DNA of 64,000 nucleotides from Syncephalastrum monosporum B8922 (Eukaryota; Mucoromycota; Mucoromycetes; Mucorales; Syncephalastraceae): positions 1-64,000 of the forward strand of contig JNEN01001251.1 in the NCBI GenBank assembly GCA_000697355.1. Reading direction: 5' to 3'. This document shows, one piece after another, positions 11,201 to 22,874 of the stretch. Position 1 is the stretch's first letter. Every line of letters starts with the position of its first letter. The translations under genes and the position numbers were made by a program. The notes under the pieces are model-generated. The model was not told the DNA's origin, did not search any database, and saw only the letters and a list, made by a program, of their open reading frames with translations.

Positions 11201-11703
11201 CTATGTCTTTTTGAACCCGTATTTTTTCCTCTCGTAAAATAGATCTAGCACTGTGGTTAGCACCCGATTGAACGGAAGACGAATGAACTTACCTGTTTTT
11301 GAGGATCCAAGGTTAATGATCTTCGGACACCCTTCGCGATCCTTTTCTAATCGCGTACAGCCTACGCAATAGTAGGCATCCGAGACACCGGGTCCACCGC
11401 AAATGACACAGCGACCTTGGAATGAGCCTGTAGAGATTCCTTTGTCAGTCAACGCTGCGAGAGGATATGTATATGTATATTATATTATATGTGACATACC
11501 AAAGTTGCACTCATCGCAAATGCGGACAAGAGTGGCGGGGCGTACGTAACTATGGAATGGGTCAGAAGGTGGCTGCAAGAAGTATGGAGGTGGACGTACC
11601 TATCACAAATGACGCATTTACCGTCGCATTTATCGCAGAGACGGCCAATGGCAATGCCTGGCTGCTTACGGCAAAAGATCAGATCAGGGTGATGCTTTGC
11701 CAT
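11201..11703 (-). CDS. RDS3: SF3b subunit PHF5A / Rds3 (SF3b14b), splicing factor
   Basis: Exons 11703-11600, 11549-11500, 11427-11293 and 11244-11201 give 110 residues, the same length as animal PHF5A. The protein starts [20 protein letters not shown] and has the full set of CxxC knuckles: [30 protein letters not shown] and [18 protein letters not shown]. It ends [11 protein letters not shown]. These cysteines form the three-zinc knotted fold. The protein is a core subunit of the U2 snRNP SF3b complex that holds the branch-point adenosine. Four exons for a 110-residue protein is typical of this genome. It diverges from the Ala/Pro-repeat gene with only 130 bp between the start codons, so the two share a promoter. 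Confidence 0.97.
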
Positions 11704-11833
11704 GAAGAAAAGCGCAGAAAAGAGCGGAGACGCAACGCATTGCTGCAATCCTATTCTTTGTATCTGTCATTGCGCTCTATCTGCTGACCCCGCTCCTCCT
11801 CTTTCCTTTTATTTCTTTCACCTTTTGCTACGA

Positions 11834-12586
11834 ATGGATCAGTCGACAGACGCTGCTCCTGCAGAGCCGGTAACAGAAGATCGCAATACCTTCAATGAGA
11901 ATACCCCCGCAACCATTACGACTACGGCCACGACAACGACAACGACACCGACACCGACGGTAGCAACAGCACCAGCACCAGCACCAGCACCAGCACCAGC
12001 ACCAGCACCGACAACAACCGCAACAAATACATTTACAAATGCAAGTACGAGCTTTGAAGAGATTCAGAAGCAACTCAAAGCAACCCTCGATCATGTCGAG
12101 CAGCGCAACATGGTTAGCGGATTTCAGACGTTGGGCAAAGCGACAAGCGCCGTCGTTGACCATTGTGAGCAGCTCGGTACTAAAATTATCCTCCCCCGCA
12201 GTATTTTGTCATTCTTTTGACCTCATATCTTCACCAACGTAGGTCTGACGACCGATAACCATCCTTACAATGCTATTGACCGAGAGCAGTTCTGGGCTGG
12301 ACTCAACAACTGTTGGCTTTACGCTCTTGCTCAGCGCCACGAGCCAAGCTCTGAGAAGGAGCGCCTGACCGATCAACACCTCTACGGACTGCGGGAGATG
12401 GTCGTTGGATGGGCTGATAAACTAGAGCGCTATGGCCTCGTCGATTATGAGATGGGCTGGTGGGAGGCCGATATCCTTGCTGCTATCGATGCCATCCTTG
12501 CCATGAACTTTGCAAGCGCACAGGCCGCTGCTCAAGCTGTCGTTGCCCAGGCAGCCGCTGCCTTGTTTGGCGACGTCAAGCAGTAG
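11834..12586 (+). CDS. unrecognised protein with Thr-rich and Ala-Pro repeat N terminus
   Basis: Exons 11834-12176 and 12243-12586 encode 228 residues. I do not recognise the family. Residues 30-65 are low complexity: a Thr run and then an (AP)n tract encoded by an AGCACC-type microsatellite (about 11966-12010). After residue 73 it becomes a folded-looking helical protein: FEEIQKQLKATLDHVEQRN, then FWAGLNNCWLYALAQR, GLREMVVGWADKLERYGL and DYEMGWWEADILAAIDAIL. It ends in an Ala-rich helix (AQAAAQAVVAQAAAAL). No signal peptide and no membrane segment. The intron preserves frame (QL|GLTTDN) and the Trp-rich C-terminal part has ordinary coding composition, so the gene is likely real. It shares a divergent promoter with PHF5A. 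Confidence 0.72.
11966..12010 (+). repeat. AGCACC hexanucleotide repeat encoding Ala-Pro
   Basis: Tandem AGCACC units inside the Ala/Pro-repeat gene. Length variation would keep the reading frame and change the number of AP dipeptides. Confidence 0.75.
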
Positions 12587-12697
12587 TTTCTTTATAAGAA
12601 ATATAATATATATATACATGTACATACTTTTTCGCCTCTTCCATTCTAGCTTGTCTCGATGTACTCTATCAGTCGTGCTCTATGCGTCTTTTCGCCA

Positions 12698-14388
12698 TTA
12701 CGCTGTTTCGCCCTTGCCAGTGCCTTGCTCCTCGCCTTCCTCTTCGTCCTCTTCAATGTCGACTTCCGGAATAGGGAAGTTGAGGATAGCTGCCACACCA
12801 CTTAGCAATTGAAGCTCTACATCGTTATACAGCCAAGTCCACATTAGCCTAGTCATTAGTATTTGCTAAAACTGCTTACGTTCGCCCGAAACATGCATGC
12901 TTGAAAATACGCGCACAGTGCCGCCCATGGCCCGCACTGTCTCGACGAGCGTCACATACTTTTTCCGCGTCGCGATGTCAGCTGATCTAATATATACTGT
13001 TATTATCGACTATCCGATTGTATAAGTGCGGGATTTACCTAAAGAGCTCATCTGTGACAAGCAAGGTACCCACAGCGCCTTGGTCATTGGCTTTGGCAAC
13101 GTGATCATAGCCATAGAATGCACGATCGGGGTCTGTGTTGAGCATCGTGTAGAATTGGTCCAGAGCCTGCACTTCGCGAGTGGCTTTCGTATCTGCCAGC
13201 TTGGTCTGGATGGATTGGTCTTGCATGACTTCGTTCAATGAGTGCTTGTGTCCGCTCGAACTGTGGATTAGCACAAACTTGGATTTGTTCTCCATCACCA
13301 GTTTGTTGTCCGTTTTCTAAAATGTACCTCCATCAGTAAAACTCCTTCCCCCCCCCCCAATTCCAAACTCTCCTTAAGACAGACTTACCACAGCTTGGTC
13401 AAATATGTATTGATAGACTTGATCCTGCAAGATGATGAAGGTGCATTAGATCCAAGTGTTGCATAAACAAGGGGCGTTACACATACCTTGACGAAACCGG
13501 GACTGGCGATTATGATGGCTTTGAGGATATCGAAATGAAACAATCGTAGGATCGCCTGGTAAATTTGCTCATAAAACTTCTGCAAGCCCTAGTTATGTGC
13601 AATCCAGTCAGAAGCTTGCGCCAAAAAGTCGCTCAACATCCACGATTCATTACCTTTTCATGGTTGGCAACAGAGCCTTTTCTTTTGCGAGGAATAGGGG
13701 TCTCTATCCGCTGCTTGACGATGGTCATATGCTCTGTGAGGAAGCAGATATTGGCGAGGCCCTCCTGGCAGACGACGGCGGCGACATCGGCCTGTTTGGT
13801 GACATCGCATGCATCTTCGATACGTTCAAGGGCAATGACGTCCCACTCACTCTTGGACAGCGTGAAGTTGCGGTTCAGTTCCAAGTCAATGGTATGATAA
13901 CTCCCCATCTAAAAAAAAAAAATAACATGTGTGTTTTGGTGTGTGAGCCATCCTATCATGGGTTCGGGTGCTGCTTTCGTTTACCTTGACATGCTGGTTC
14001 TCCTCTGCTACACGGCCATTGATCCGCAGCAGACCAACGTGAGGGTCAAAGTCAACGCTTTCGACAGTAACGGTGAGGTTTAAACGCACGCGTTGGCTAC
14101 TCGTAGATCCAGTCGAGCTCTCCGATTGAAGTTTTCTATGCAAAGATCAGTGATTGGTCGAGAGAATGAAACGCAGGGAAAAGTATACCGGAAGGTCGTT
14201 GCCTTGACGGTGTCGCCTTTGGCGATTAGGTTGTAGACATGCCACATATCCTCGAGTTCCTCGGGGTATAGCGTAATGAAACCAGACGCATCCTTCTCCA
14301 AGGATTTATTAATGAGCTGTAGCGTATATAATCATACTGTTGAGTGTCTGTGTGTTCTTTAGTACACCGATCGCGCACTTACCCTCAT
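12698..14388 (-). CDS. DOM34: Pelota/Dom34, ribosome rescue factor
   Basis: Nine exons (14388-14383, 14316-14189, 14135-13985, 13908-13654, 13588-13487, 13424-13389, 13316-13039, 12986-12880, 12816-12698) give 393 residues, the normal Pelota length. The first coding exon is only ATGAGG, and splicing gives [20 protein letters not shown], the conserved Pelota start. The N-terminal Sm-like domain (1-130) carries [13 protein letters not shown]. The central domain (about 135-265) and C-terminal eRF1-like domain (about 268-375) follow, ending [18 protein letters not shown] and then an acidic tail. It lacks the GGQ motif of eRF1, as expected. With Hbs1 it splits stalled ribosomes in no-go and non-stop decay. 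Confidence 0.95.
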
Positions 14389-14917
14389 GGCACAACTATA
14401 AAGGAAGAAACACAGAAAATAGAAGTGGCGGTGTATAAAAGCTAAAAATCTACAGGTGGGCCTTGCATGACGTGGTACATGTATTATTTGTGCTGTGCAC
14501 ACCTTATTCTCAACTGCTGCTATACTACAGTACAGTATAGCTGGCATAGCTGACTCGCTTGTGAGCTTGTATGCTGAGAGCTCCTACGTATGTTAGTAAT
14601 TGTTTGCAGTCTATGCTTGTCATCGAGACGTCGGCACTCCAGAAATTACGCTCAGAACACTTCAGCTCGCGTATTACATTAACCCACAATATCCAGTCGT
14701 AGATCTGGTCAAACAACACGACCCTCTGATGCTCTTTACAGCTGTCAGGAGTCAAAGTCTCGTCAATGTCATCGATCGTATTTGAGCTTGTGGCTGCATA
14801 GTGCTAATTTTTTATTCATGCAACGGCATAGTAGAGGAATGCAAATGCTATGTTTTAATGTGATACTTCAAGATAATGAAACAAGTTTGATCTAAAAATA
14901 AAAATAAATGGGTCCTT
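14389..14917. other. intergenic between DOM34 and the FKBP gene
   Basis: Both neighbours are on the minus strand, so this is promoter DNA for DOM34 and 3' flank beyond the FKBP stop. Short open frames on both strands at 14525-14785 have no family resemblance. Confidence 0.35.
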
Positions 14918-16341
14918 TCAGTCAGCATTCTCCGTCTTCACAAGGACAAGGATCTCAAAACTTACATCGAAAGTCAGGTTGACCTTGCCAGGGATTTTCG
15001 GCGGGTTGCCTTTCTTGCCATAGGCCAGGTTGGACGGGACAGTCAAGCGGCGTTCGCCGCCGAGCTTCATGCCAAGGATGCCTTGATCCCAACCCTTAAT
15101 GACCTCACCACGACCGAGCGTAAAGCGGAACGGATCACCCGAGACATTCTTGTCCACCACTTTGCCCTTGGCACGCACGATGTAGCGTACTGCCACCTTG
15201 CTGTTCTTCTTGGCCGTGGCACCCTCGCCCTCCTTGACCTCCTCGATTCCCAGGCCGTTCGGAAGGTACTTGACCTCGCCCTATACGTCACAATGGGTCA
15301 GTATCTGCTTCATATGTTAATCCATGCTGACTACCTTTTGGCGTTTCTCTGCTTTGGGTTTCCTGGAAGTCTTTTCTGCATCATCTTCATCCGAGGCGCG
15401 CTTCTTGGAGCCCATCTCAGTCACCTTGTCCTCCTTCTTGTTGGCCTTTTTCTCATCAGTCGTTTTGGCAGGTTTAGCCGGCTTTTCTTCCTGCTTCTCC
15501 TCGACCTCAGCGTCTGATGTGATCTCCTGTATGCGCGACTCGTCCAGAATTTCAACACCCTCCTCATCTTCATCTTCGTCCGAGGAGCCATACTGTTCGA
15601 CAATGATTTCTTCCGCATCGCTATCGCTGAGTTCTTCGTCATCATCAAGGGAATCTTCGTCAAAGTCATCATCGTCCTCAGAATCCTCGTCGCTGTCCAT
15701 GCCTGGCTGGAGAAGAGCCATATGAGGAGGAAGATCACCACTAGAAAAAAAAAGGAAGTGAGATGAGTGCTATTATTTTCGCTGAGCCGAATTATACATA
15801 CCCTTCGAGGGGCGGCGGGCCCATTTCATCGCCTTGGATGGAGACGTAGTTGCCCGTCAGGTGAACAGGGCTGAAATATCAGTCGTGCATTAGCATCGGG
15901 TGCAAATAGAGAGACCGATCCAACAACTTACTAGTCACCCTTCACCAGGAGAGAAACCTCCTCATCGACGATAAACAACGTGTCCAGTTGTTGTTGCTCC
16001 ACCTACGAAAAGAGATTAAGGGACACACGGTTAACTCGAGAAAACAGGCGGATCGGCGGGCTGTGCCAATACCTTGCCAGCAATCAACGAGCACAGCACA
16101 TACTCTTGGCTGTTCACAGAAACATAGACAGTGGATCGGCCTTTTTTTCCGGGATCATGAAGAGCAGCCTACAAAGCCAATGAGGGAGGACACGTTGAGC
16201 GATCGCGATTAAATAAATATAAAAGTTTTTATATGGCTCGTTCGTTACCATTGTGATGCGGAACTCTTGCGAAGGCTCTTGAGAGTAGATCTTGTTGGGC
16301 AGGAGCTTGAGGCCCCAGAAACCAACAGGCGTCGCTGACAT
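14918..16341 (-). CDS. nucleolar FKBP-type peptidyl-prolyl isomerase (Fpr3/Fpr4-like)
   Basis: Six exons (16341-16249, 16168-16073, 16002-15932, 15870-15802, 15740-15335, 15280-14918) encode 365 residues. The N-terminal ~120 residues form a nucleoplasmin-like domain: FWGLKLLPNKIYSQEPSQEF, then STVYVSVNSQEYVLCSL. Residues ~130-240 are long Asp/Glu/Ser tracts followed by Lys-rich basic stretches. The C-terminal FKBP domain (about 250-365) has the conserved RYIVRAKGKVVDKNVSGDPF, RFTLGRGEVIKGWDQGI and SNLAYGKKGNPPKIPGK blocks, so the active-site aromatic pocket is present. This order is that of Fpr3/Fpr4 and insect FKBP39: histone chaperones and prolyl isomerases of the nucleolus acting on rDNA chromatin. 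A GTAAGT occurs inside the last exon near the C terminus; I read it as coding. Confidence 0.92.
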
Positions 16342-16642
16342 TATGCAAAAAGAACGAGAGGGAGGAGCAAACCTTCACTTTTTTCTCAGCCACTTGCATT
16401 TGTAAAGCAGCTTCCCCGGGCGGTGTCTCAAGATTTCTCGAGCCTTCCTGATACCTCAGGCACCGAAACCAGAAAAGTCAGATAGTCGTTTTGCGTAAAA
16501 TATGATGAACATGAATGTCTTGTTTCTTTCAGCATAGATCGAGCGGAAAAGAAGAGAGTACGATGCGGATGGAATGGGGTTGGGTTGGGTGGGGGGGGGG
16601 GGGGGGGGGGGGGGGAAAAAAAAAAGAAATTGAGGATATGTA
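16342..16642. other. intergenic between FKBP and PMT genes with homopolymer tract
   Basis: About 300 bp between tandem minus-strand genes, serving as FKBP promoter and PMT 3' end. Holds the poly-G/poly-A block. Confidence 0.45.
16591..16625. repeat. poly-G (25) followed by poly-A (10) tract
   Basis: A run of 25 G is followed directly by 10 A on the plus strand, preceded by GGGGTTGGGTTGGGT. On the transcribed minus strand this reads T10 C25, just past the PMT stop codon. Exact length is unreliable in any assembly. Confidence 0.75.
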
Positions 16643-19425
16643 CTAGTCCAAGAGGTTCCAGCTCTTCAACCATCGTCTGCCGGCATACTGGGAGATGGGC
16701 CCCTGCATACCGTAAGCGACGGGTGCGAAATAGATAAACACCAAAATAACAGTAGTGTATGCTGCGCCGAAAATGATGGACTGTGTCCGGGGTGACAGGT
16801 TGCGAGTGAGGTGCTCAAGCATGAAGGGCACCATGAGAATGCTGAAATACAGCGCAGGGAAGTAGTGATGGAGGTACGTGACACGGCCCATGATGTAGAA
16901 CGGTATATAGTGCAAAAACCAGCCCAAAAACAGGGTCTTTCCAACAAAGAAAAAATGGTCCCATTGAGCTATGACACATGGGTGAGTTCATCAGAAGCCT
17001 TCCCCTTCCCCAGATACCAATCAGCTTACCAGACGGCAGATCAAAGATGCGGCGCTGCATTCGAATCATGTAGAAGCCGGCTGTGGCTGCAAACACCCCG
17101 AGCGAAGCGAAAGCGGTCCACCAGACAGCGGGGTTGCCGAGCAAATAGAATTTGATGATATCGTCGCCCCATCCACACATACGCAGGCCTACGGACGCCA
17201 AGGGCCACTCGGCAGGTTCGGACGAAAGAATATCTTCTTTGTCAGGGTCAGGGATCAGTGCATTGTTCGAGGTCCACATAGCGACATTGAGATGCCAAAA
17301 ATCATGCAAGAACTTGGACTTGTACGCATTCTTTGGAGCAGGCGGGACTAAGGGGACGCGCCTATGAGCATATTCCGTTCTTCACTTACTTTGTTCCACT
17401 TACGTTTATCATTGTAATGCTCCTCCACGTTCCACCAGGTATGCGGATCCTCAGGCCGATTACGCTTGTCACAGGTGACTTCGACTTGCTTGAAACCCCA
17501 CTGAGGCAGAACCACGTTGTTGGCAGCCAGAAGACAGTCTAGATTGGTGTGTCGCAGGCGGAAGCGCGTGGTGAGTGAACGCACGCGTTCCTTGTCGGTA
17601 TACGCCACATCATCCACAATTTCAACCTTCCAGTTATCCTGTACATCGCCGATCGTATCATTCCCGTAGCAGCTGACTTCCCACTGGTTTGAAGTAATGG
17701 GGGCGTTGATGGGGTGTGAATGGAGGTTGCGGCCTGTCGACGTGTGGAGCAGACGAATGATATCGCCGTCTTTGACAAAGCGGATATTGTTTTCGTCCTC
17801 ATACTCTTGTGGGTTGCCGACATTGCGCGGAGGACGTATAGTCCAGTGGTTGTTGTTGTCCTTGTAGTGGTAACAAGTCACTTGCTGCTGTTTGGATCCC
17901 TCAGGGAAGGTTTGGATATGTGAATGCAGCAGACCACCGCCGTAGCCGTAGTTTTTGATCGTCAATTTAGAGCCATATGCAAGTTCTGGTCGTCGAACAA
18001 AATGGTGTAAGAGCTTTAATTCACGTCTCTCCCGACTTCCAGACTTACCCAAAGGATTATTTTCAAACGAATTGCCTGATAAACGAGCTTGGAAGAGCGA
18101 GCTCATTTGCGCGTCACCAGGACCGCTCCGGTACAGAATAGCAAAATGGACAGCAAACGACAGGAGGTAGACAAAGATGGGCAGGACGATAAGACACGCG
18201 ATGCGGGCGAGCCAGTGAGCAGCATAGGTCTTTTTGGGCATCTGGATGTCACCCAGCATGGCCCACAGGTCCTCAATGGTGTAAATGCCAACCAGGGCAA
18301 CAGCAAAGAGTCCGACCCACTTGACGCTCGAGACACAGCCGAGAGAGAAACCTGTCAATGTAAGCCAGATCCACCAGTCATCCGAGAATGGCCTACCAAA
18401 GCATGGGGTGAATACATGAGAATACCATATCACCACGTGGATACTCACTCGTTGCGTTTGTTGTGGAAGACTGCGAGACAATACAAAGACAAGCAGGTGA
18501 AGAAGAGAAGCATGGAATCGAGCAGAATGAAACGGCTGATACACAAGTAGGCGGTATCTATGCATAGACATGAAGATGAATGAGCCATAGAGAGCGTTCA
18601 GAGACAACTCGGATGAACTTACCGAGAAGAACCATGGTAGCGGCCAAGATACTGGCTCTGTAGGACATATGGAGCTGACGCGCGGTAAGGTAGGCGAGCG
18701 GGACCAGCATCGCACCCCACACGGCATTGAATGCGCGCATGACGGTGTAGTTGAGATTGTCTGGATAGGCGTGACCAGACTCAAAGCCAAACGAGCCATC
18801 GTAGCCCGCGAGCCACCCAGACAAACCAACCAGCATCTTACCCAGGGGTGGATGTACGTCAAAATAGAACTCGTGCTTCAAGTAATGCGATCCAAACTAG
18901 TTGACATAGGGACATGAATGAGTGACCTGCCACTGGGGAAATGGAGATAGAAACGCGTATTGGGTGTGTCTCTTCTTTCTTACTTTGCCAAAGTGTGCCT
19001 AAACGAAAGAGGTGAATAACGAGAATGCTACCGAATCAGACAGGAGATAGAATTACCTCGTCCCAAACGACAATATTAGACCAACCAATTATGCGAAAAC
19101 GCGTCCACAGGGCCAGCAAGGTCAGCACGCCTGGAATGACCAGCCGGTGATGCTTTTGACAGAACGCAATGTACTGGTACGAAGCAGCCAGCTGAGTGAA
19201 CTTGCCGTAGAGTGTATCGTTGTATCTTTTACGATATGATAGATGTTATAGAAATACCTTATTCGAGGAGTATACGACGGGCGGTGGAGGAGGTTTGTAG
19301 GTCTTGTCTTTCTCGGCATAATAGGCTGGGGTGGAATGAAGAGGTGGCGAATGGTAGAGCGGAGGGGTGGCTTTGGCGTCGTCTGGTATGGACTGTGTCT
19401 GGTGTCTTCTTTTGAGGTTGTCCAT
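16643..19425 (-). CDS. PMT2: protein O-mannosyltransferase, PMT2 family
   Basis: Nine exons (19425-19258, 19191-19057, 18998-18984, 18896-18623, 18557-18449, 18392-18049, 17985-17404, 17347-17030, 16968-16643) give 756 residues, the usual PMT length. The catalytic loop reads [20 protein letters not shown], assembled across a 15-nt exon that encodes only AHFGK; the Asp-Glu pair is present. It continues with [20 protein letters not shown] and [13 protein letters not shown]. The luminal MIR region spans about 370-560 ([45 protein letters not shown]). The C-terminal membrane helices end [20 protein letters not shown]. The enzyme moves mannose from dolichol-P-mannose to Ser/Thr in the ER lumen, usually as a Pmt1-Pmt2 heterodimer. 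Exon 2 could alternatively begin nine bases earlier (an AAG acceptor). Confidence 0.93.
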
Positions 19426-22400
19426 GTCGCGAATGGACAGAGGAGAAAAGAGAGACGAGGAGAAAGAGGAGAAAGAAAAATGAAGCTACAGTATGTGGAA
19501 TAAAAGAGAAGCACCGGCTGGACCTGGAATAGGCAACGCTGATTGTCTATGAGTGAGGTGCTTTTTTTGTGTGTGGTGAACAAGGATTGGGTGCGCGGAG
19601 ATCCTAAATTGAAGAATGCTCAATGTTGCAATATGGACATTTACGCAAAGTATTGCTCTCTTGGCAGTGCGTTGCCACTGTATCCGTTAATTGCCAGCCC
19701 GCCCGCCCGTGCGTCTGTTGTAGAATTTGCCTACTGTCACTATCACTGGCATTGTCCCACTCTCACACTCAGTCACTCAGGGTCCAGGGTCCCGTTTCCG
19801 TTCTTCAGCCGCCGCGTTTCTGGTTTTTTTTATTGTTGCTTTCACGCTAGGCTCTTTTAGCATACGCACCCATGCACTTGCATGCTTTCTTTTCAAGGTC
19901 TGACTGAAATTGCATCCTACCTTTATTCTTTGCTGCGGTCGTCTACCATCCCGTTCCTTCTATCATTATTATAAGTGCCTTTGCAAGACAGCCGTTCAAT
20001 ATACTTCCACCACTTTTGTCTCCCGAAAGAGAAAAGGCGTGCCATGGCAGACATACAAACACAGACTCCACCACGTTTTCATTCCGCTTAAAAAGTAATT
20101 GGTCGTTCATTATGTCTGTGCTTCTTTGTTTTGCCATGGAAGCCACGGAAAGTCATTGTCCACTTCAATTACTAATGCTCATACGAGCGAGAGTATCTAC
20201 AGAAAACCATTGTGTGTCCGCAATAAGCCCAATTCTTTTGCTATTCATCTATAGGCAATAGTCTGCTGGTGCTGATGCCATGATGAACTGTGAGTCGGTT
20301 GCTGTTAATCTGGTTCATACCTTGTTTAACCATATACTTGTAAGCTTTTTTGATAAAGGTCGCCTGCTGCCGAATTACTAGGCTACTGCTGGGCTTTAAC
20401 AACAGTATGTCCACTTACGTGGTGCTTTGTAAGGGCGACATCCAACGGAGGAGAAATCTGGAAGCGAAATGTGTACGCATCCCGCGGGTCGGAAAAAACG
20501 CCCACGAGATTATTCATTTCTCCCTCCCTTGCGGATCAAAAACGTCGCCTTACATCCGATTGCTTACATAGACTTCGATATTGTAGGTCAGCGTTCTTCA
20601 TCTTTCATTTATGTAGCACAGTATGGAGTAGACACCCCGCATAATGAGCTACACGTTGTATCGCGCAGCGCCAACTTTATGTCTAAGGTGATTCATCAAC
20701 TGAATTGCCTCACTCTATGTTTTCAGAACCGAGATCATATGACTTGGAGGTTTTATCTGAATCTGTGAGCTCTATTACTATATCCGTCAAAGGTCATATA
20801 GCAGCTGCTTCGATTTAATTTTTGAAATGGGTCTTGTATAGAGCTGTGGCCTAGGAAAGTGGATGTCGCATCCGCATACCTAGTGGGATGGATGCTTATT
20901 GTTGACCGAGGAAACACCTTGTATGTACGATGCGAATGATTACACATGTCAACAAACATTGCATGACAAATGATAATTATATAAGTAGTTGTAAGCAATA
21001 ATAAACATTGAAATCGGGCTGTTTCTGCTCTCTTTGTGTTTCTCTGCTTGTCCAAATCCTGATGCCATATAATAATATCATGATGAAACCGTCGACATAG
21101 ATTTCCAATGGTTCAAAATAACCGATTCTTCAGCTGTTAGTACTAGTTAAATATACTAAATATATCAGGAAATGGAAAAGAACATGGATAGAAACTTAAA
21201 TCACAGTTAACCTTCACCATCCTTCTTTATGGTTTCACGCTGTTTTCATTGCTTTACATCATTGGACCTTCATGACACGGCAGGAGCGGGACGACCCTTT
21301 TTTTTGAAGAAAAAAAAAAAAAAGGTAGAATTCAGGCTTGTGTCGGACTGACGTTGGCAACATCCTTTTGGGGGGGGTATAAGCGTATAAGCGACCTTTT
21401 TACGTGCGGCCGCCATGTCACACATAGTTCATCTGACCCCCAACTCAGCTTCCATTTCTCCGCCTTTCCGTTGTCTTCTGGTTGGTCCTTTTCTTGTACC
21501 AACGAAATTCTGGTTCCCGAAATGAGGTTCAGAGATCTGGAAGACCCCTATCTGTTTGATTATACCATCACCATTATCAGCATCAGCATCATCTGATAAC
21601 ACGCACCCATTTGATCACCGAAATGAGCCTGTCAAAACTCGATGGAAAATGTGAAATCGAAAATATAACTATAAGGGTTTTGATACCAGCACAAGTGAAC
21701 CACGGCATGCTTAAAAAAAGAACAGAAAGTCCAACGAGCGAGACTCTTTTGGGCGCTTGTAGGTTGACTGCATAGCTTGTGTCACCCTTTGTACATAAAA
21801 CACACACAAAAAAAAGAAGGTTCATCCGGCAGCAATGGCACCAAAACGTCGGTGAGGGAATGTCAATGTGTGGACACACAAGATCGAGACGCAACGCGTC
21901 CATCACATTGCATGGCGGATGTAAAAACGCCCTGCTTCTTTTGCTTCTCCTGCTGCATACGGGGGCTGGAGGTGGAGACGCTTTTTTCTGAATTCAAATG
22001 AAGTTTAGTGTTGTGCGGTGATGTGAGAGGTGGCATTCCTCACTCGGTTTCGATGCCCTTCGACTCTTGCATTTCCATCTCCCACATATGACGTTGAAAC
22101 CAACTAAAAATTGTAAAAACCAAAAAATCAAAATGGAAAACATCGATCGGCCTTCAGCATGACATTGTTGATGCGAGAGAGTGCATGTCTGTTGTACATG
22201 GCAGGTAGAAAAAGCAAACAAAGATTCTGCTTTTTTTCCGCGGGATAGCCCCTGGGCAAAAAAAAAGGGCTGCATGGGCCGGACGGCTAAAAATTTCGCA
22301 GAGGGGGCCATATCCAAACGTGTCCGTCAGTTCCTCGGAAGCGGCACGCCCTAGTAATAACAACATAAAAAAAAGAATGTATGTTTGTGCGACGTGCCGA

Positions 22401-22874
22401 CGCGTTAAAGTTGATTACAAGTGGACAAAGGTCAAGTGCGAATGTGGGGGGTGGATATCAAAAGCGTGCAAGGCGAGCGGGAAACACGCAGAAAAAAGAG
22501 AAAAGGAATCACCATGATACAAAGCATCCAAAAAAGGACAAGGCAGTGCGAGAGGTTGCACCAATTGCTTTGCCGTAAGCGTCGATCCTTGGGTGCGGGA
22601 TGAAAGCGAAGCACCAATGAGGACTGTGTGTGACCCAGCAGGAGCGCAAAAAACGCAAAAATAATCATTTTTTTAGCATGTGAAGCGCCATACAATTACC
22701 CGCCCGTGCGTATTGCGCCTTTCTCCACGCTTCGCGCATCTCATTTTTTTTTCCTCTAAAAATCCCTATATAAATCTCCACAGCTTTCCCCAGCTTTCCC
22801 AGTTCTTTTTCGTTTTTACGTTTTCTTTTCCTCCCTCTTGCATCTTCCAACACCATTCCACCTATTCAGCATAT
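19426..22874. other. gene-poor region, 3.4 kb
   Basis: Divergent promoters of PMT2 (-) and the glycerol kinase gene (+) with about 3 kb between that yields no convincing exon chain. Composition is AT-richer than the genes. It has a T9/A15 near-inverted homopolymer pair at about 21298-21325 and many short open frames without family resemblance. One short Cys-rich frame (22378-22518) was considered and not accepted. Confidence 0.4.
22767..22774 (+). promoter_or_regulatory. TATA box of the glycerol kinase gene
   Basis: TATATAAA about 100 bp upstream of the start codon at 22875, followed by a CT-rich leader. Confidence 0.5.

Noticed and set aside
14525..14785. Open frames on both strands between DOM34 and the FKBP gene
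   Set aside because: No family resemblance, no supporting splice signals, and they overlap each other in antisense.
14918..14975. Extra intron at the 3' end of the FKBP gene (GTAAGT inside the last exon)
   Set aside because: Reading through gives a normal FKBP C-terminal strand (LTFDVSFEILV) and a stop soon after; no good downstream acceptor restores a better end.
15083..15725. Ser-rich and Leu-rich frames opposite the FKBP gene
   Set aside because: Mirror images of the acidic Asp/Glu tracts (GAT/GAA repeats) of the FKBP gene.
22378..22518. Short frame with Cys pairs (CATCRR, CECGG)
   Set aside because: Only ~45 codons, no extension by splicing and no finger spacing that repeats; probably chance.
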